From Acetatifactor sp. (lineage in GTDB: Bacteria > Bacillota > Clostridia > Lachnospirales > Lachnospiraceae): DNA of 64,000 nucleotides. A program made the position numbers and the translations under genes. Numbering within the stretch: position 1 is the first letter of the stretch; every line of letters starts with the position of its first letter. Below the pieces are notes generated by a model, which saw only the letters and a program-made list of their open reading frames with translations, was not told the origin of the DNA and did not search any database. Shown one piece after another: positions 26,347 to 34,793 of this stretch. Where the stretch lies: contig JAFLRM010000005.1 in the NCBI GenBank assembly GCA_022511465.1, positions 1-64,000 on the forward strand, in the 5' to 3' direction.

Positions 26347-27201
26347 CTACTCATATTTCGGTCCTCTGCCAATCTCCTTGGCTACCACCACAAACCTTCC
26401 GTCCTCCACATGGTAGGCACAGGTGGACAAGGTCAGGAATTTGTCCCCCAATTCGGCTGTAACCCCAGTGTCATACAAAGAAAGTTCTTTGATATTGTCA
26501 TAGAAATAGCGAAACTCCTCCTCTGTGTCCGCCTGAAAGAAATTATAATATTTAAATACCAGATCCGTAGCATAGTACACCTGACTGTAGAAGGCGGCGA
26601 TCACCTCGTATTGCCGCTCTTCTCCCTTCGTGTAGAGGGTGATCTGTTTGTGATCTTGGTAATAGTCCTCCGACTCATAGGAAGACAGGCCGCCAAACAT
26701 GGTACCGGCCTTCATGTTGTGTCCGTGGATGATCAAATTGGTAGTCCCTGCTCCATATAGAGAACTGTCCGTGTCCAAAATCAGACAGCCTGACTTGTCC
26801 GCATTCCCCTCAAAATCCCTCTCCAAATAATAGTTTTCATCCTCCATGGTCTGCATCACGGGATAATTGATGACCGTCCCGTCCACCACAAGCCACGCCG
26901 CCATGTCATCGTTCTGGGCAAAAAGTGCTCCATAGGGATTAGGAACCCGTTCTTCCTTCAACTCCTCCTGTTCGGTCTCCCCCTCATTTTCCGTGGAAGG
27001 TTCCGCTAGCGGCTCAGTCATATTTGCCATCTGTTGTCTGAGCTCCTCCATTTTGGCTTCCGACTCGCGTTCTGACCAGTAAAAATCTACGATCAACCAT
27101 GCTACAATACAAAGTCCCACCAGCGCCAATCCTCCCGAAAAGAGTATCCGCCTTTTCTGTAGGAGAAATTCCTTTAATTTGCCAAATCTATCCCTACTCA
27201 T
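26347..27201 (-). CDS. srtB: Class B sortase
   Basis: A 284-aa transpeptidase anchored by one N-terminal transmembrane helix (FSGGLALVGLCIVAWLIV) and a Glu-rich linker. The catalytic domain has His in IIHGHNMKAGTMFGGL, Cys in FLTLSTCAY and Arg in GRFVVVAKE. The 'YY...Y' rich middle and the long insertion before the Cys are typical of class B. In C. difficile the class B sortase uses (S/P)PxTG motifs rather than NPQTN (known), which fits the VPKTG protein encoded 1.7 kb upstream in the same direction. Confidence 0.9.
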   Translation of the reverse strand: MSRDRFGKLKEFLLQKRRILFSGGLALVGLCIVAWLIVDFYWSERESEAKMEELRQQMANMTEPLAEPSTENEGETEQEELKEERVPNPYGALFAQNDDMAAWLVVDGTVINYPVMQTMEDENYYLERDFEGNADKSGCLILDTDSSLYGAGTTNLIIHGHNMKAGTMFGGLSSYESEDYYQDHKQITLYTKGEERQYEVIAAFYSQVYYATDLVFKYYNFFQADTEEEFRYFYDNIKELSLYDTGVTAELGDKFLTLSTCAYHVEDGRFVVVAKEIGRGPKYE

Positions 27202-27216
27202 CTTTCTGCAATTTCC

Positions 27217-28812
27217 TCATATTACTATCCTATTTTGTGTTTCTCTCCTACAGAATGCCTCACACACACCCGCCACCAAAAAAACGAGAGGCGTGGAAAC
27301 CACCTGTTGAAAACTAAAGCAATTATTGACTCCATAAGCTGCCAACGCTAAAGTGCCTGCCATCAACACCGGAGATTTCTCCTGTTGCTTTCCATTCTCA
27401 CGGCAGAAGCGAAAAAAGGCACACAGGAAGAAGCCTATGTAGGCAATCGCCCCAAATATTCCTTCATTGATCAACATCGTCAACCATTCATTATGTGCAT
27501 TGGCATAAATCGCGTTCTGCCACTTCCCGCTGACCAGAATTGCCAGATCACGGCTCTGATCCATGTATTCTGCAAAGCAATCCGGCCCCGCACCGAAAAG
27601 CTTTCGGCCGGGACTGCTCTCCCAAAATACTTGAAAAGTCTTTCTCCAGAGAAACCCCCTCTCACTTCCCCAGCGATCGTCAAAACGAAGCCATGATATG
27701 GCTCCCATTTTTTGCCAGTATTCTTCGGAAATCTGACAGCCGACAAAGAGGAAAACTCCCCCTAGCAATATAAGAATATAGATAAGCATCAAGCCCTTTT
27801 TCACCTGTTTGCTGTCATAATATCGTGGAAGTCCTCTACACCTACAGTATCGTAGTGTGCACAAGCACAATAATAAAATTATCAGAAAAGGAAACCAGAC
27901 CGCGGAGTTGATCACGTGGTCTATACTGCTCTCTTCTGGAAATAATATCCCAATCTTTGCATACTTTATCAGTGCACACACAGTCAGACACACAGCTGGC
28001 AGTAAACATAAAAGTTCCAGAAATCGAAGTTCCCTTTCACGATCCCCTAAAGATCCCGCAAGCAAAACAGCGTAAAGTGCGAGCAACGCCACATATCCAC
28101 TGTCACTTCCCTGAAGTATCAGTGCTGCCACTCCCGCCAGCGCACCTATAGCAGCAAACACTCTTCCCACAATTCCTTTCTGCCCTCCCCAGTAAAAAGC
28201 TATAAGGAGAGGTACTGCCACACACAAATAGCTACAATACCAGTTGATATTGCCAATGGTGGACAGAAGATTCCTCCGGTTCCAGTCAAACCAGTCCATA
28301 TTCGCAAAGACGCCCAATGGATCCAAACCATAACGGTTCAAGACACCAAGCAACGAGACTAGAAAGGCTGAGAGTAGAACTCCGCACTCCACCCATCTTT
28401 CACTGACATACCATCGGCTGACCAGAAAGTACCCCCATATCATCAACAGTTGGGTGACCACCCCCATATGCCAGCCGGAAAATCCCCACAGGGCGGTTTC
28501 CTGATAGGAACTGAATACACTGGAGAGAATGCTTACCAATCCAAAGCATATCACACACTTGTCCGCATGAGAATACCTTCGTTCAATTTTCCCTCTCCCA
28601 TTGACCAACAAGACAAGCAAGCTTAGCAGTAAAAAGGCAATCGACACATTTCGGAAAAACACATACTTTACCTCTCCGATCAGCGTCAACCCGTTCTGCA
28701 TATAGAGCGGCAAGACCGCCGTAACTAAGAAAAGGTATGCTGTAGCTATGATCTTCTGATGATCTTTTTGTCCTTTACCGCTATTTTTAGGTTTTTCCCT
28801 CTGATCTTCCAT
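27217..28812 (-). CDS. O-antigen ligase / polymerase-like membrane protein
   Basis: A 531-aa protein with about 12 transmembrane segments and a large extracellular loop near the C-terminal third containing FGAGPDCFAEYMD and NAHNEWLTMLINEGIFG. The last pattern (N/H-rich loop followed by a helix) is the Wzy_C/WaaL signature of O-antigen ligase-type enzymes, which join glycan chains to lipid or protein acceptors. The ATG at 28812 (MEDQREK) follows GGAGAG and is preferred over a TTG at 28884. It lies between the VPKTG surface protein and the sortase gene. Confidence 0.75.
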   Translation of the reverse strand: MEDQREKPKNSGKGQKDHQKIIATAYLFLVTAVLPLYMQNGLTLIGEVKYVFFRNVSIAFLLLSLLVLLVNGRGKIERRYSHADKCVICFGLVSILSSVFSSYQETALWGFSGWHMGVVTQLLMIWGYFLVSRWYVSERWVECGVLLSAFLVSLLGVLNRYGLDPLGVFANMDWFDWNRRNLLSTIGNINWYCSYLCVAVPLLIAFYWGGQKGIVGRVFAAIGALAGVAALILQGSDSGYVALLALYAVLLAGSLGDRERELRFLELLCLLPAVCLTVCALIKYAKIGILFPEESSIDHVINSAVWFPFLIILLLCLCTLRYCRCRGLPRYYDSKQVKKGLMLIYILILLGGVFLFVGCQISEEYWQKMGAISWLRFDDRWGSERGFLWRKTFQVFWESSPGRKLFGAGPDCFAEYMDQSRDLAILVSGKWQNAIYANAHNEWLTMLINEGIFGAIAYIGFFLCAFFRFCRENGKQQEKSPVLMAGTLALAAYGVNNCFSFQQVVSTPLVFLVAGVCEAFCRRETQNRIVI

Positions 28813-28891
28813 ATCTCTCCACAAGGTAAAAACGGAAGAGAAAGGCTTTCCCTTCTCCTCCGTTCTTATGCGTCTCTTTCCCAAAGTCAGC

Positions 28892-29668
28892 TTACACGCT
28901 CTTCTTTCTGAAGATTACCACAGATGCGGTCAGGCAAGCCGCAGCAGCCAGAGGCAGGGCTATCGGCAGACTGTCGCCAGTCTTGGGAACGCTATCTTTA
29001 ACTTTAGTCGATGCTGCCCTGTAAGCCTTAAAGGTTCCCTTAGGCGCAGCGATCACAGCGTACACGGAAAATCTGTCGGTCGTGAAAGTGATGGTAGCGG
29101 GATCATCATCCTGATCCGGCAGAATGGTGGTCACACCATCATGCAAACGAACCATAGCAAAATCATTTGTGTTGCCATCCACACCTTCGGGCGCAGAAAT
29201 CTTAAATTCAACCGGAGCGCTCAGTGTGGTTACCTTTTCTCCTTCCCATATACCTTTTGTGTTAAGTATCTGCAAGTCCAGTTCAAGAATGCTGACAACC
29301 GTTCCACCCGCGGAAATCGCTGCATTATTTACAGCCTGTCTTGCAAGAGGGCCACACTGGCTGTTCTCCACATGTAACAGGGCACTCTGGCCGCTGGGAA
29401 CACCTGCCACTGCATTTAAGGTGCCGCTAGGAGTAGTCAACGCTACCTGTGTGCTACTGGTATTGGAAGTAGCTATAGAAGATGCGACCGTCTCACCGCT
29501 GGCGCTTACCACTACATCGCCCGTATCCTCTTCCTCAACATCTGCATCCTCTTCCTCAACAACCGTATTGTTTTCTGTAGCTGTTGCAATAAGTTTCTCG
29601 TTGGCTACACCGGGAACCATCAACAAGCCCAATGCAATAGCTAATGCTATTAATACTGTTTTTTTCAT
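28892..29668 (-). CDS. Cell-wall-anchored surface protein with VPKTG sorting signal
   Basis: A 258-aa secreted protein. It starts with a signal peptide (MKKTVLIALAIALGLLMVPG) and a Glu/Asp/Val-rich then Thr/Ser-rich stretch. The middle beta-rich domain of about 120 residues is not one I recognise. The C-terminus is a complete sorting signal: VPKTGDSLP, hydrophobic helix, FRKKSV. It is therefore a likely substrate of the class B sortase in the same cluster. GAAAGGAG precedes the ATG. Expression appears controlled by the divergent XRE regulator. Confidence 0.8.
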   Translation of the reverse strand: MKKTVLIALAIALGLLMVPGVANEKLIATATENNTVVEEEDADVEEEDTGDVVVSASGETVASSIATSNTSSTQVALTTPSGTLNAVAGVPSGQSALLHVENSQCGPLARQAVNNAAISAGGTVVSILELDLQILNTKGIWEGEKVTTLSAPVEFKISAPEGVDGNTNDFAMVRLHDGVTTILPDQDDDPATITFTTDRFSVYAVIAAPKGTFKAYRAASTKVKDSVPKTGDSLPIALPLAAAACLTASVVIFRKKSV

Positions 29669-29691
29669 TTCTTTTCTCCTTTCTACATGCT

Positions 29692-29734
29692 ACCATATGG
29701 TAGCATTTCAAGGGATAGAATACCACCATTTGGT
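29692..29734. promoter_or_regulatory. Two ACCAWWTGGT operators between the surface protein and XRE genes
   Basis: Operator 1 ACCATATGGT (29692-29701) lies inside a 20-bp perfect palindrome (29687-29706). Operator 2 ACCATTTGGT (29725-29734) sits in the promoter spacer described next. The centres are 33 bp apart, about three helical turns, so two dimers would bind the same face of the DNA. Binding by the divergent XRE protein is inference. Confidence 0.65.
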
Positions 29735-29745
29735 AACATTGTCAA
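29717..29745 (-). promoter_or_regulatory. Promoter of the VPKTG surface protein gene
   Basis: TTGACA (29740-29745), a 17-nt spacer and TATTCT (29717-29722) on the minus strand. The spacer contains operator 2, and operator 1 lies just downstream of the expected start, a typical repression layout. Confidence 0.7.
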
Positions 29746-29777
29746 TAGGGGGATACTGTGTATTGGAAGGTGGTAAT

Positions 29778-29984
29778 GTGTATTGGAAGCGTATTGAAGA
29801 TTTGCGGATCGACAATGACCTTACCCAACAGCAAGTCGCCGATATTCTAAATTGTAAGCGGGAAGTCTATCGTCGATACGAGAAGGGAATTCGTGAACTG
29901 CCTTTGTCCTACGCCATCATACTTGCTCAACACTATCATGTGAGCATTGATTATCTGGTTGGGCTGACGGACAAAAAAAATTAA
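29778..29984 (+). CDS. XRE-family helix-turn-helix regulator
   Basis: A 68-aa protein that is almost entirely a Cro/C1-type helix-turn-helix domain: RIEDLRIDNDLTQQQVADIL, then RREYRRYEKG-like recognition region and YHVSIDYLVGLTD. The start is uncertain: GTG at 29778 with AAGGTGG four bases upstream, or TTG at 29763 in the same frame with AGGGGGA. It is divergent from the surface-protein gene and the paired palindromes between them suggest autoregulation and control of its neighbour. A stop is followed by a terminator. Confidence 0.75.
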   Translation: MYWKRIEDLRIDNDLTQQQVADILNCKREVYRRYEKGIRELPLSYAIILAQHYHVSIDYLVGLTDKKN

Positions 29985-29993
29985 TTCCAAAAC

Positions 29994-30048
29994 TGGTCTG
30001 GTTAAAAAGTTGCATTTTGGCACTTTTTATCAAACCAGTTTTTTTGTA
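29994..30048 (+). terminator. Terminator of the XRE gene
   Basis: ACTGGT pairs with ACCAGT around an inner AAAAAGT...CTTTTT stem, followed by TTTTTTTG. Confidence 0.7.
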
Positions 30049-30111
30049 CACTATCTGTAACATTTACAGCGCTAAAGATTGCAAAATTATAAAATTGGAG
30101 GCTTGATAGTA

Positions 30112-31050
30112 ATGGAAAGAAAACCGGAACGAAAGAAGAGCTACAGCGTGTTGATCGTAGGAGCGATGCTTTTGATCACCAGCCTGCTCTTCGCCGTTTA
30201 CACGCACCGGACCAGTTATGCCCGCTCTGTCACTCTGGGGGCAGAGCTGACTGTCCTCAAGGCACAGATTTCAGACGTGGAGACGGGAACCTTACAGGGT
30301 GATCTGGATACTCTGAATGCCCAAACATTAAATTTGTCCGCCGCGAAACTGAATAATGAGCGCCCCTACTCTTATGCTCTCACCCTCCTTTTTTTCAGCA
30401 TCCTGCTGACAGCCAAAGGAATCTACAATGCCCTAGTAGGCATCACCAAGGCGGAGCGGCCGGATATCAAGCGTCTTGCACAGGCTGGCCTTCTGGCAGC
30501 CCTCTGCTACATCGGCTTCACTTTCTTCAAGATTGATATTCCGGTGGGCACAGAGAAGACCGCCTTTCACTTTGGCAACGTGTTCTGCGTGCTGGCCGCG
30601 CTTTTGCTGGGTGGTTACTGGGGTGGTCTGGCAGGCGCTATTGGCATGACCATTGGTGACCTGACTACTTCCTATGTGACCAGCGCACCGAAAACTTTCT
30701 TATTAAAACTTTTGATCGGACTGACCGTCGGCTTGTTTGCCCACAAAATCTTTAAACTCAGCCGCTCACACTCTCCCAAGTATGTGACCGGTGTCACCGT
30801 CCTCGCCAGCCTCTGTGGCATGGCGTTCAACGTGGTGGCTGATCCTCTCGTGGGATATTTCTATAAGATGTACCTGCTGGGGGTACCGCAGGAACTCGCT
30901 TCCACTCTCGCGAAGATCGCCACGGTCACGACTGCTGTCAACGCTGTGGTCGCTGTCATCGCTGCTTCCATCTTCTATCTGGCGCTTCGACCTGCACTTA
31001 GAAAGTCCGGACTGTTCGTCCAGATAACCCCTGAAAAAGAAACGATATGA
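30112..31050 (+). CDS. ECF transporter S component with N-terminal extension
   Basis: A 312-aa membrane protein. The C-terminal 190 residues match the ECF riboflavin-type S component family (PF07155): KRLAQAGLLAALCYIGFTFFKIDIP, FHFGNVFCVLAALLLGGYWGGLAGAIGM and TSAPKTFLLKLLIGLTVG. The first 110 residues are an extension with two transmembrane helices and an extracellular coiled-coil-like segment (LKAQISDVETGTL), which S components usually lack. The vitamin transported cannot be told. Energizing subunits EcfA/EcfT are not in the window. The ATG at 30112 has GGAGG upstream. Confidence 0.75.
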   Translation: MERKPERKKSYSVLIVGAMLLITSLLFAVYTHRTSYARSVTLGAELTVLKAQISDVETGTLQGDLDTLNAQTLNLSAAKLNNERPYSYALTLLFFSILLTAKGIYNALVGITKAERPDIKRLAQAGLLAALCYIGFTFFKIDIPVGTEKTAFHFGNVFCVLAALLLGGYWGGLAGAIGMTIGDLTTSYVTSAPKTFLLKLLIGLTVGLFAHKIFKLSRSHSPKYVTGVTVLASLCGMAFNVVADPLVGYFYKMYLLGVPQELASTLAKIATVTTAVNAVVAVIAASIFYLALRPALRKSGLFVQITPEKETI

Positions 31051-31083
31051 TACCCTTTTAGTGATGATCAATGATAACACAGA

Positions 31084-31113
31084 CCCGGGCGCTGTAGAAA
31101 AATAGTGCCCGGG
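31084..31113. other. GC-rich hairpin between convergent genes
   Basis: CCCGGGCGCT pairs with AGTGCCCGGG (one G-U) around a 10-nt A-rich loop, between the ECF S gene and the DUF4097 gene. No T-run follows on either strand, so termination is only likely to be partial. Confidence 0.45.
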
Positions 31114-31144
31114 CCTACCATCAGCATTATAATAACATATGTTT

Positions 31145-32098
31145 TTAATCTCTAAAACGAATCTCTATATTTCCCATGGAACACTCTGCGGCGATCCTTT
31201 TCGCCGCACCGTTGTCCTGCACTTTCCGGTTGCCCAGACCGCTATAATCCTGTCCTCCGACGATCAGGCCTCCCATCGTCCCTTGAAGTTCATAATCATA
31301 ATCCTTCTCTGTTCCCACAAGATCCATCTCTATATTTCCCATGGAACACTCAAGCTCTGCCTCCGACGTGATGTCACCCGCATAAGTCAGGCTACCCATG
31401 GACACATCGGCTTCCAGATGGCGTACCTGCGCATCCGCAAGTTCCACGGAACCGGCTCCCACATCAATATTCAGCTCACCTACGCAAAAAAGCTCACCCA
31501 CGATCTGACCGGCACCGACTTCCAAAGAGATCTCCTCCGCAGTCAATTTACCAAACTCCAAACGGCCTGCTCCCAGCCCTATACTTATCTCATCCCATAA
31601 GATGGCATCCGGAATATAGAGGGTGATTTGTCTATTCCCGACCTTCGTCCACCGGTTGGTGCTGGTGAGTGATTTTAGATATAGGGTGTCTCCCTCCACA
31701 TAAGCCTGAAATCTGCCGGCATTATCTGCCTCTACATAACACATGTTATCACCAGAGCTCTTCAGGGTTAATACACATCCCCCTACCTCAATATCCAACC
31801 CGTGGACATCCTCACTGCTCTCCAAAGCATAACGGTCCACATCACCACTCAACACCTCGTGGTCACTGTCAAACATAATCTTGTCATTGATATTATAGTT
31901 CACCTGATCCAACTCGTTTATAATATTTGACCCCCACTCTCCCAATCGGGAATCACTTTGCCCATGGGTGACGGAATCCGCCAATTCCCCCAGACTCACA
32001 GGCCCTCCATGAACAAATTGGGAAACCTCTCCCAATAGGACACCTGCGGCGATCAAAACCAAAGCCAAGAGCGCACAAACTTTCATAAATTTACTCAT
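31145..32098 (-). CDS. DUF4097-type beta-strand repeat protein, exported
   Basis: A 317-aa protein. It has an N-terminal signal or anchor helix (VCALLALVLIAAGVLLG) and a C-terminal domain of about 200 residues with repeating short beta strands (LEFGKLTAEEISLEVGAGQI, ELNIDVGAGSVELADAQV, ELECSMGNIEMDL), the DUF4097/putative-adhesin fold. Its ligand is unknown. It is the last gene of the padR-DUF1700-DUF4097 operon, an arrangement that is common in Firmicutes. Confidence 0.8.
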   Translation of the reverse strand: MSKFMKVCALLALVLIAAGVLLGEVSQFVHGGPVSLGELADSVTHGQSDSRLGEWGSNIINELDQVNYNINDKIMFDSDHEVLSGDVDRYALESSEDVHGLDIEVGGCVLTLKSSGDNMCYVEADNAGRFQAYVEGDTLYLKSLTSTNRWTKVGNRQITLYIPDAILWDEISIGLGAGRLEFGKLTAEEISLEVGAGQIVGELFCVGELNIDVGAGSVELADAQVRHLEADVSMGSLTYAGDITSEAELECSMGNIEMDLVGTEKDYDYELQGTMGGLIVGGQDYSGLGNRKVQDNGAAKRIAAECSMGNIEIRFRD

Positions 32099-32141
32099 GA
32101 TTTAACTTTCCTTCTTTCCTTCTATAATTAACGCACTTTCT

Positions 32142-32864
32142 TTATAGCGCCTCCTTTTTGGGAAACAGCTTATGCCACAAAATTCCGATCCCCCTAAACA
32201 TAGCTGGTGTTATTATTCCTGCCATGGCCACTGTCAACATCAGAAACAAAATGGCCACGCCTCCACAGATAAGGCCTCCTGCCAAGAGCATCAATCCCAC
32301 CAAAGGGGAGTAAAACAGGCTGCTAAATCCCAGTGCAAGTAAAAAGAGCATCACAAAGAACAGTGCCACCACAGCAACCCCAAATCCTATGATCAGTCCA
32401 AACCATCCCACGATCACACCGAGAATTGACCCCAACGCCCCCATCACGAGACTCAGTATGCCGCTCGCCACACCCAGGATCACGGGGGAGGCAATGACAC
32501 AGAGGATCACGATCAGAATGATCCAGCCCGCAGATAATTTTTCTTCCTTTCTGGTTTTCTTCTGTTGTCCCGCGGTCTGCGCCCCCGCATGGGAGGCATC
32601 TCCCTGATAAGGCATCATCTCGCGCCCCTTCACCGGCGATCTGCCATAGGTCTCCTCACTGCCGTAGCCGGCGCCATACAGATCCCTCTTAATATTCTCC
32701 GCCACACGGGCCGGTGTCCCCAACGCCTCAATGACGGCCTGCTCGTTCTCCGCTCCGGCATCGTCAAAATAGTCGTTATAATATTGCAACGCTTCCTCCC
32801 TCTCCGTGGGAGATATATTTTGCAGCAGACACTCCAACTGCCTTAAAAACTCTGCTCTATTCAT
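32142..32864 (-). CDS. DUF1700 membrane protein
   Basis: A 240-aa protein. Residues 1-60 are the DUF1700 helical domain (FLRQLECLLQNISPTEREEALQYYNDYFDDAG). A Gly/Gln/Lys linker follows, then about four transmembrane helices. The ATG at 32864 overlaps the end of padR by eight bases, indicating translational coupling; the longer frame that starts at 33011 runs through padR and is not real. Confidence 0.82.
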   Translation of the reverse strand: MNRAEFLRQLECLLQNISPTEREEALQYYNDYFDDAGAENEQAVIEALGTPARVAENIKRDLYGAGYGSEETYGRSPVKGREMMPYQGDASHAGAQTAGQQKKTRKEEKLSAGWIILIVILCVIASPVILGVASGILSLVMGALGSILGVIVGWFGLIIGFGVAVVALFFVMLFLLALGFSSLFYSPLVGLMLLAGGLICGGVAILFLMLTVAMAGIITPAMFRGIGILWHKLFPKKEAL

Positions 32865-33204
32865 CCTGCTTCTCTTCCTTTCCGAATATGATTTTGCCCT
32901 CAAACAGTCCCGTGATCTTCTCCGCGTACTGCCGCCACTCGCTCTCATACAGATGCAACTGGGCCCAACCCCGACTGGTGACTTTGTAGTAGCGCCGGTT
33001 CCTGCCGGCACACTCCATGTCGTACACCTCCAGACATTCGTCCTTCTGCAGTCTGCGGAGCACCGGGTAGAGTGTGGACTCCGACAGCTCGATCACTTGA
33101 CGGACCTCCTGGGTGATCTTGTACCCATATGTTCCCTCCGGCTCCTTGGACACCACCGCAAGCACGATCGCATCCAAGAGTGCTGCTCCCGTATTAAATA
33201 CCAT
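32857..33204 (-). CDS. PadR-family transcriptional regulator
   Basis: A 115-aa winged-helix regulator: LDAIVLAVVSKEPEGTYGYKITQEV and SESTLYPVLRRLQKDECLEVYD form the PadR DNA-binding fold, and the C-terminal helices dimerize. First gene of its operon, preceded by GGAG seven bases from the ATG. The promoter carries an inverted repeat over its -10 box, so autorepression is likely. The inducer is unknown. Confidence 0.88.
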   Translation of the reverse strand: MVFNTGAALLDAIVLAVVSKEPEGTYGYKITQEVRQVIELSESTLYPVLRRLQKDECLEVYDMECAGRNRRYYKVTSRGWAQLHLYESEWRQYAEKITGLFEGKIIFGKEEKQDE

Positions 33205-33355
33205 ACCATCGCTCCTTTGAGAATATCTTTTTGTGATATCCTTGAAAATTTATTTAATTTAATTTCACATGTTACTTTATAGAAATATCATATTACTTTT
33301 TCACGATACTCTCCCAACGAAGATATATTGTTTTAATCTATAATATTATATATCA

Positions 33356-33398
33356 TATAGTATATTGATACTATACATTATATAATATTATTTGTCAA
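33356..33398 (-). promoter_or_regulatory. padR operon promoter with overlapping palindromic operator
   Basis: TTGACA (33393-33398), 17-nt spacer and TATAGT (33370-33375) on the minus strand. A perfect 8-bp inverted repeat TATAGTAT-ATTG-ATACTATA (33356-33375) covers the -10. The leader to padR is then about 160 nt and AT-rich. Nothing else is recognisable in 33205-33479 besides the terminator noted next. Confidence 0.6.
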
Positions 33399-33412
33399 CA
33401 TATATTTAAAAA

Positions 33413-33452
33413 TATAAGGCAGTTTTGACTAAACAGCCAAAACCGCCTTATA
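33413..33452 (-). terminator. Terminator of the GH13 gene
   Basis: TATAAGGC and GTTTTG arms pair with CAAAAC and GCCTTATA (one A/C mismatch). On the minus strand it is followed by TATATTTTT, 30 bp after the stop codon. Confidence 0.7.
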
Positions 33453-33479
33453 TAGCTTCTATATTATGTAGCTCCTCCG

Positions 33480-34793
33480 CTACACTTCCATCTTCCAGAA
33501 AAATGCGCTGTAGGCGGGCAATGTACTTCCTCCGCCAAAATCATGCTTCTCACCGCTGATCAGATCTACCGCCGTACCGCAGCCAGCGTCAAAGTGCGCC
33601 ACAAAGTCCTCCCCGTCCGCGTTGATCGCCACCATCACGCGCTCATGCTCCGACTTCCTCTCGAAGATGCACTGCTTGTTGGTGAGCACCACGGAGCGAA
33701 AACTTCCATAATTCAATGCCTCGGAATTCTTCTTGGCCTCGCTCAGACGGCTGATCCAGTCGCAGAGCTCATTCCACTCCGGCTCCTCAAAGCATGCACG
33801 CAGAGCGGGGTCACCCTCCTCCTTGCGCGCTTTTGCCCCCCACTCGCTTCCGTAATATACGCAGGGAATACCCGGCATGCCGTATTCCAGCGCGTAGATC
33901 AGGGGCAGATGCTTCTCGTTGCTCAAAATGCTGGCCACTCTGGTCACATCGTGGTTGTCCACAAAGGAGAGCATGTGCTTTCCTCTATATAAGGTCCAGT
34001 TCTCCGGTCCAAACTGACGCAGCAGAGAGTGGTTGATCTCAAACATGTTCATACTGTTGAAACTGCTGTAGAGTCCCTTGTAGCACTCATAGTTGGTTGC
34101 CGAGTGAAGCATGGCATCATTCACAAGGCGGTTGTAATCGCCGTGAAGCATCTCTCCCAGCAGATAGAAGTCCGGCTTCAACCCCTGTGTAAAACTGCGC
34201 AGCCTGCGCACAAAATTCTCGTCCAGACAGTACGCCACGTCCAAACGCAGACCGTCAATATCAAACTCCTCCACCCATTGCTTCACACTCTGGAGGAGGT
34301 ACTGTACCACGTCCTCGTTGTTCAAGTTCAACTTGACCAGATCAAAGTTGCCCTCCCAACCCTCATACCACAGGCCGTCGTTATAGTTGGAGTTGCCACC
34401 CAGATCGATCCGGTAAAACCAACTTAAATAAGGAGATCTCTCTCTGTTTTGGATCACATCCTGAAATGGTCCAAACCCTCTGCCTACATGGTTGAACACA
34501 CCGTCCAAAACCACTTTGATGCCATTCTCATGCAAGGCATCACAAACTTCCTTAAAATCCTCGTTTGTGCCCAATCTCACGTCAATCTTTCGATAATCTC
34601 TGGTGTTGTAGCCGTGGGTGTCCGACTCAAAGACGGGGGAGAAGTAGATTGCATTGATCCCCAACTTCTTCATATGGGGGATCCACTCCTTCACCTTCAG
34701 GATACGGTGCTCCAGTACACCATCATTGGCATAGGGCGCTCCGCAGAAGCCCAAAGGATATATTTGATAGAAAACACTTTCGTAAGCCCACAT
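33480..34793 (-). CDS. GH13 alpha-amylase family glycosidase
   Basis: A 437-aa (beta/alpha)8-barrel glycosidase without signal peptide, so cytoplasmic. The four conserved regions are present: DGVFNHVG, GLRLDVA with the nucleophile Asp, LLGEMLHGD with the acid/base Glu, and FVDNHD with the third Asp. N-terminal MWAYESVFYQIYPLGFC is typical of the maltogenic or cyclomaltodextrinase-like (neopullulanase) subfamilies, though the N-terminal beta domain that defines those is missing. It likely degrades maltodextrins taken up by the cell. AAAGGAGAG precedes the ATG. Confidence 0.88.
   Translation of the reverse strand: MWAYESVFYQIYPLGFCGAPYANDGVLEHRILKVKEWIPHMKKLGINAIYFSPVFESDTHGYNTRDYRKIDVRLGTNEDFKEVCDALHENGIKVVLDGVFNHVGRGFGPFQDVIQNRERSPYLSWFYRIDLGGNSNYNDGLWYEGWEGNFDLVKLNLNNEDVVQYLLQSVKQWVEEFDIDGLRLDVAYCLDENFVRRLRSFTQGLKPDFYLLGEMLHGDYNRLVNDAMLHSATNYECYKGLYSSFNSMNMFEINHSLLRQFGPENWTLYRGKHMLSFVDNHDVTRVASILSNEKHLPLIYALEYGMPGIPCVYYGSEWGAKARKEEGDPALRACFEEPEWNELCDWISRLSEAKKNSEALNYGSFRSVVLTNKQCIFERKSEHERVMVAINADGEDFVAHFDAGCGTAVDLISGEKHDFGGGSTLPAYSAFFWKMEV

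Noticed and set aside
32865..33011. 49-residue N-terminal extension of the DUF1700 protein
   Set aside because: It is a shadow of padR in another frame; the real start overlaps the padR stop.
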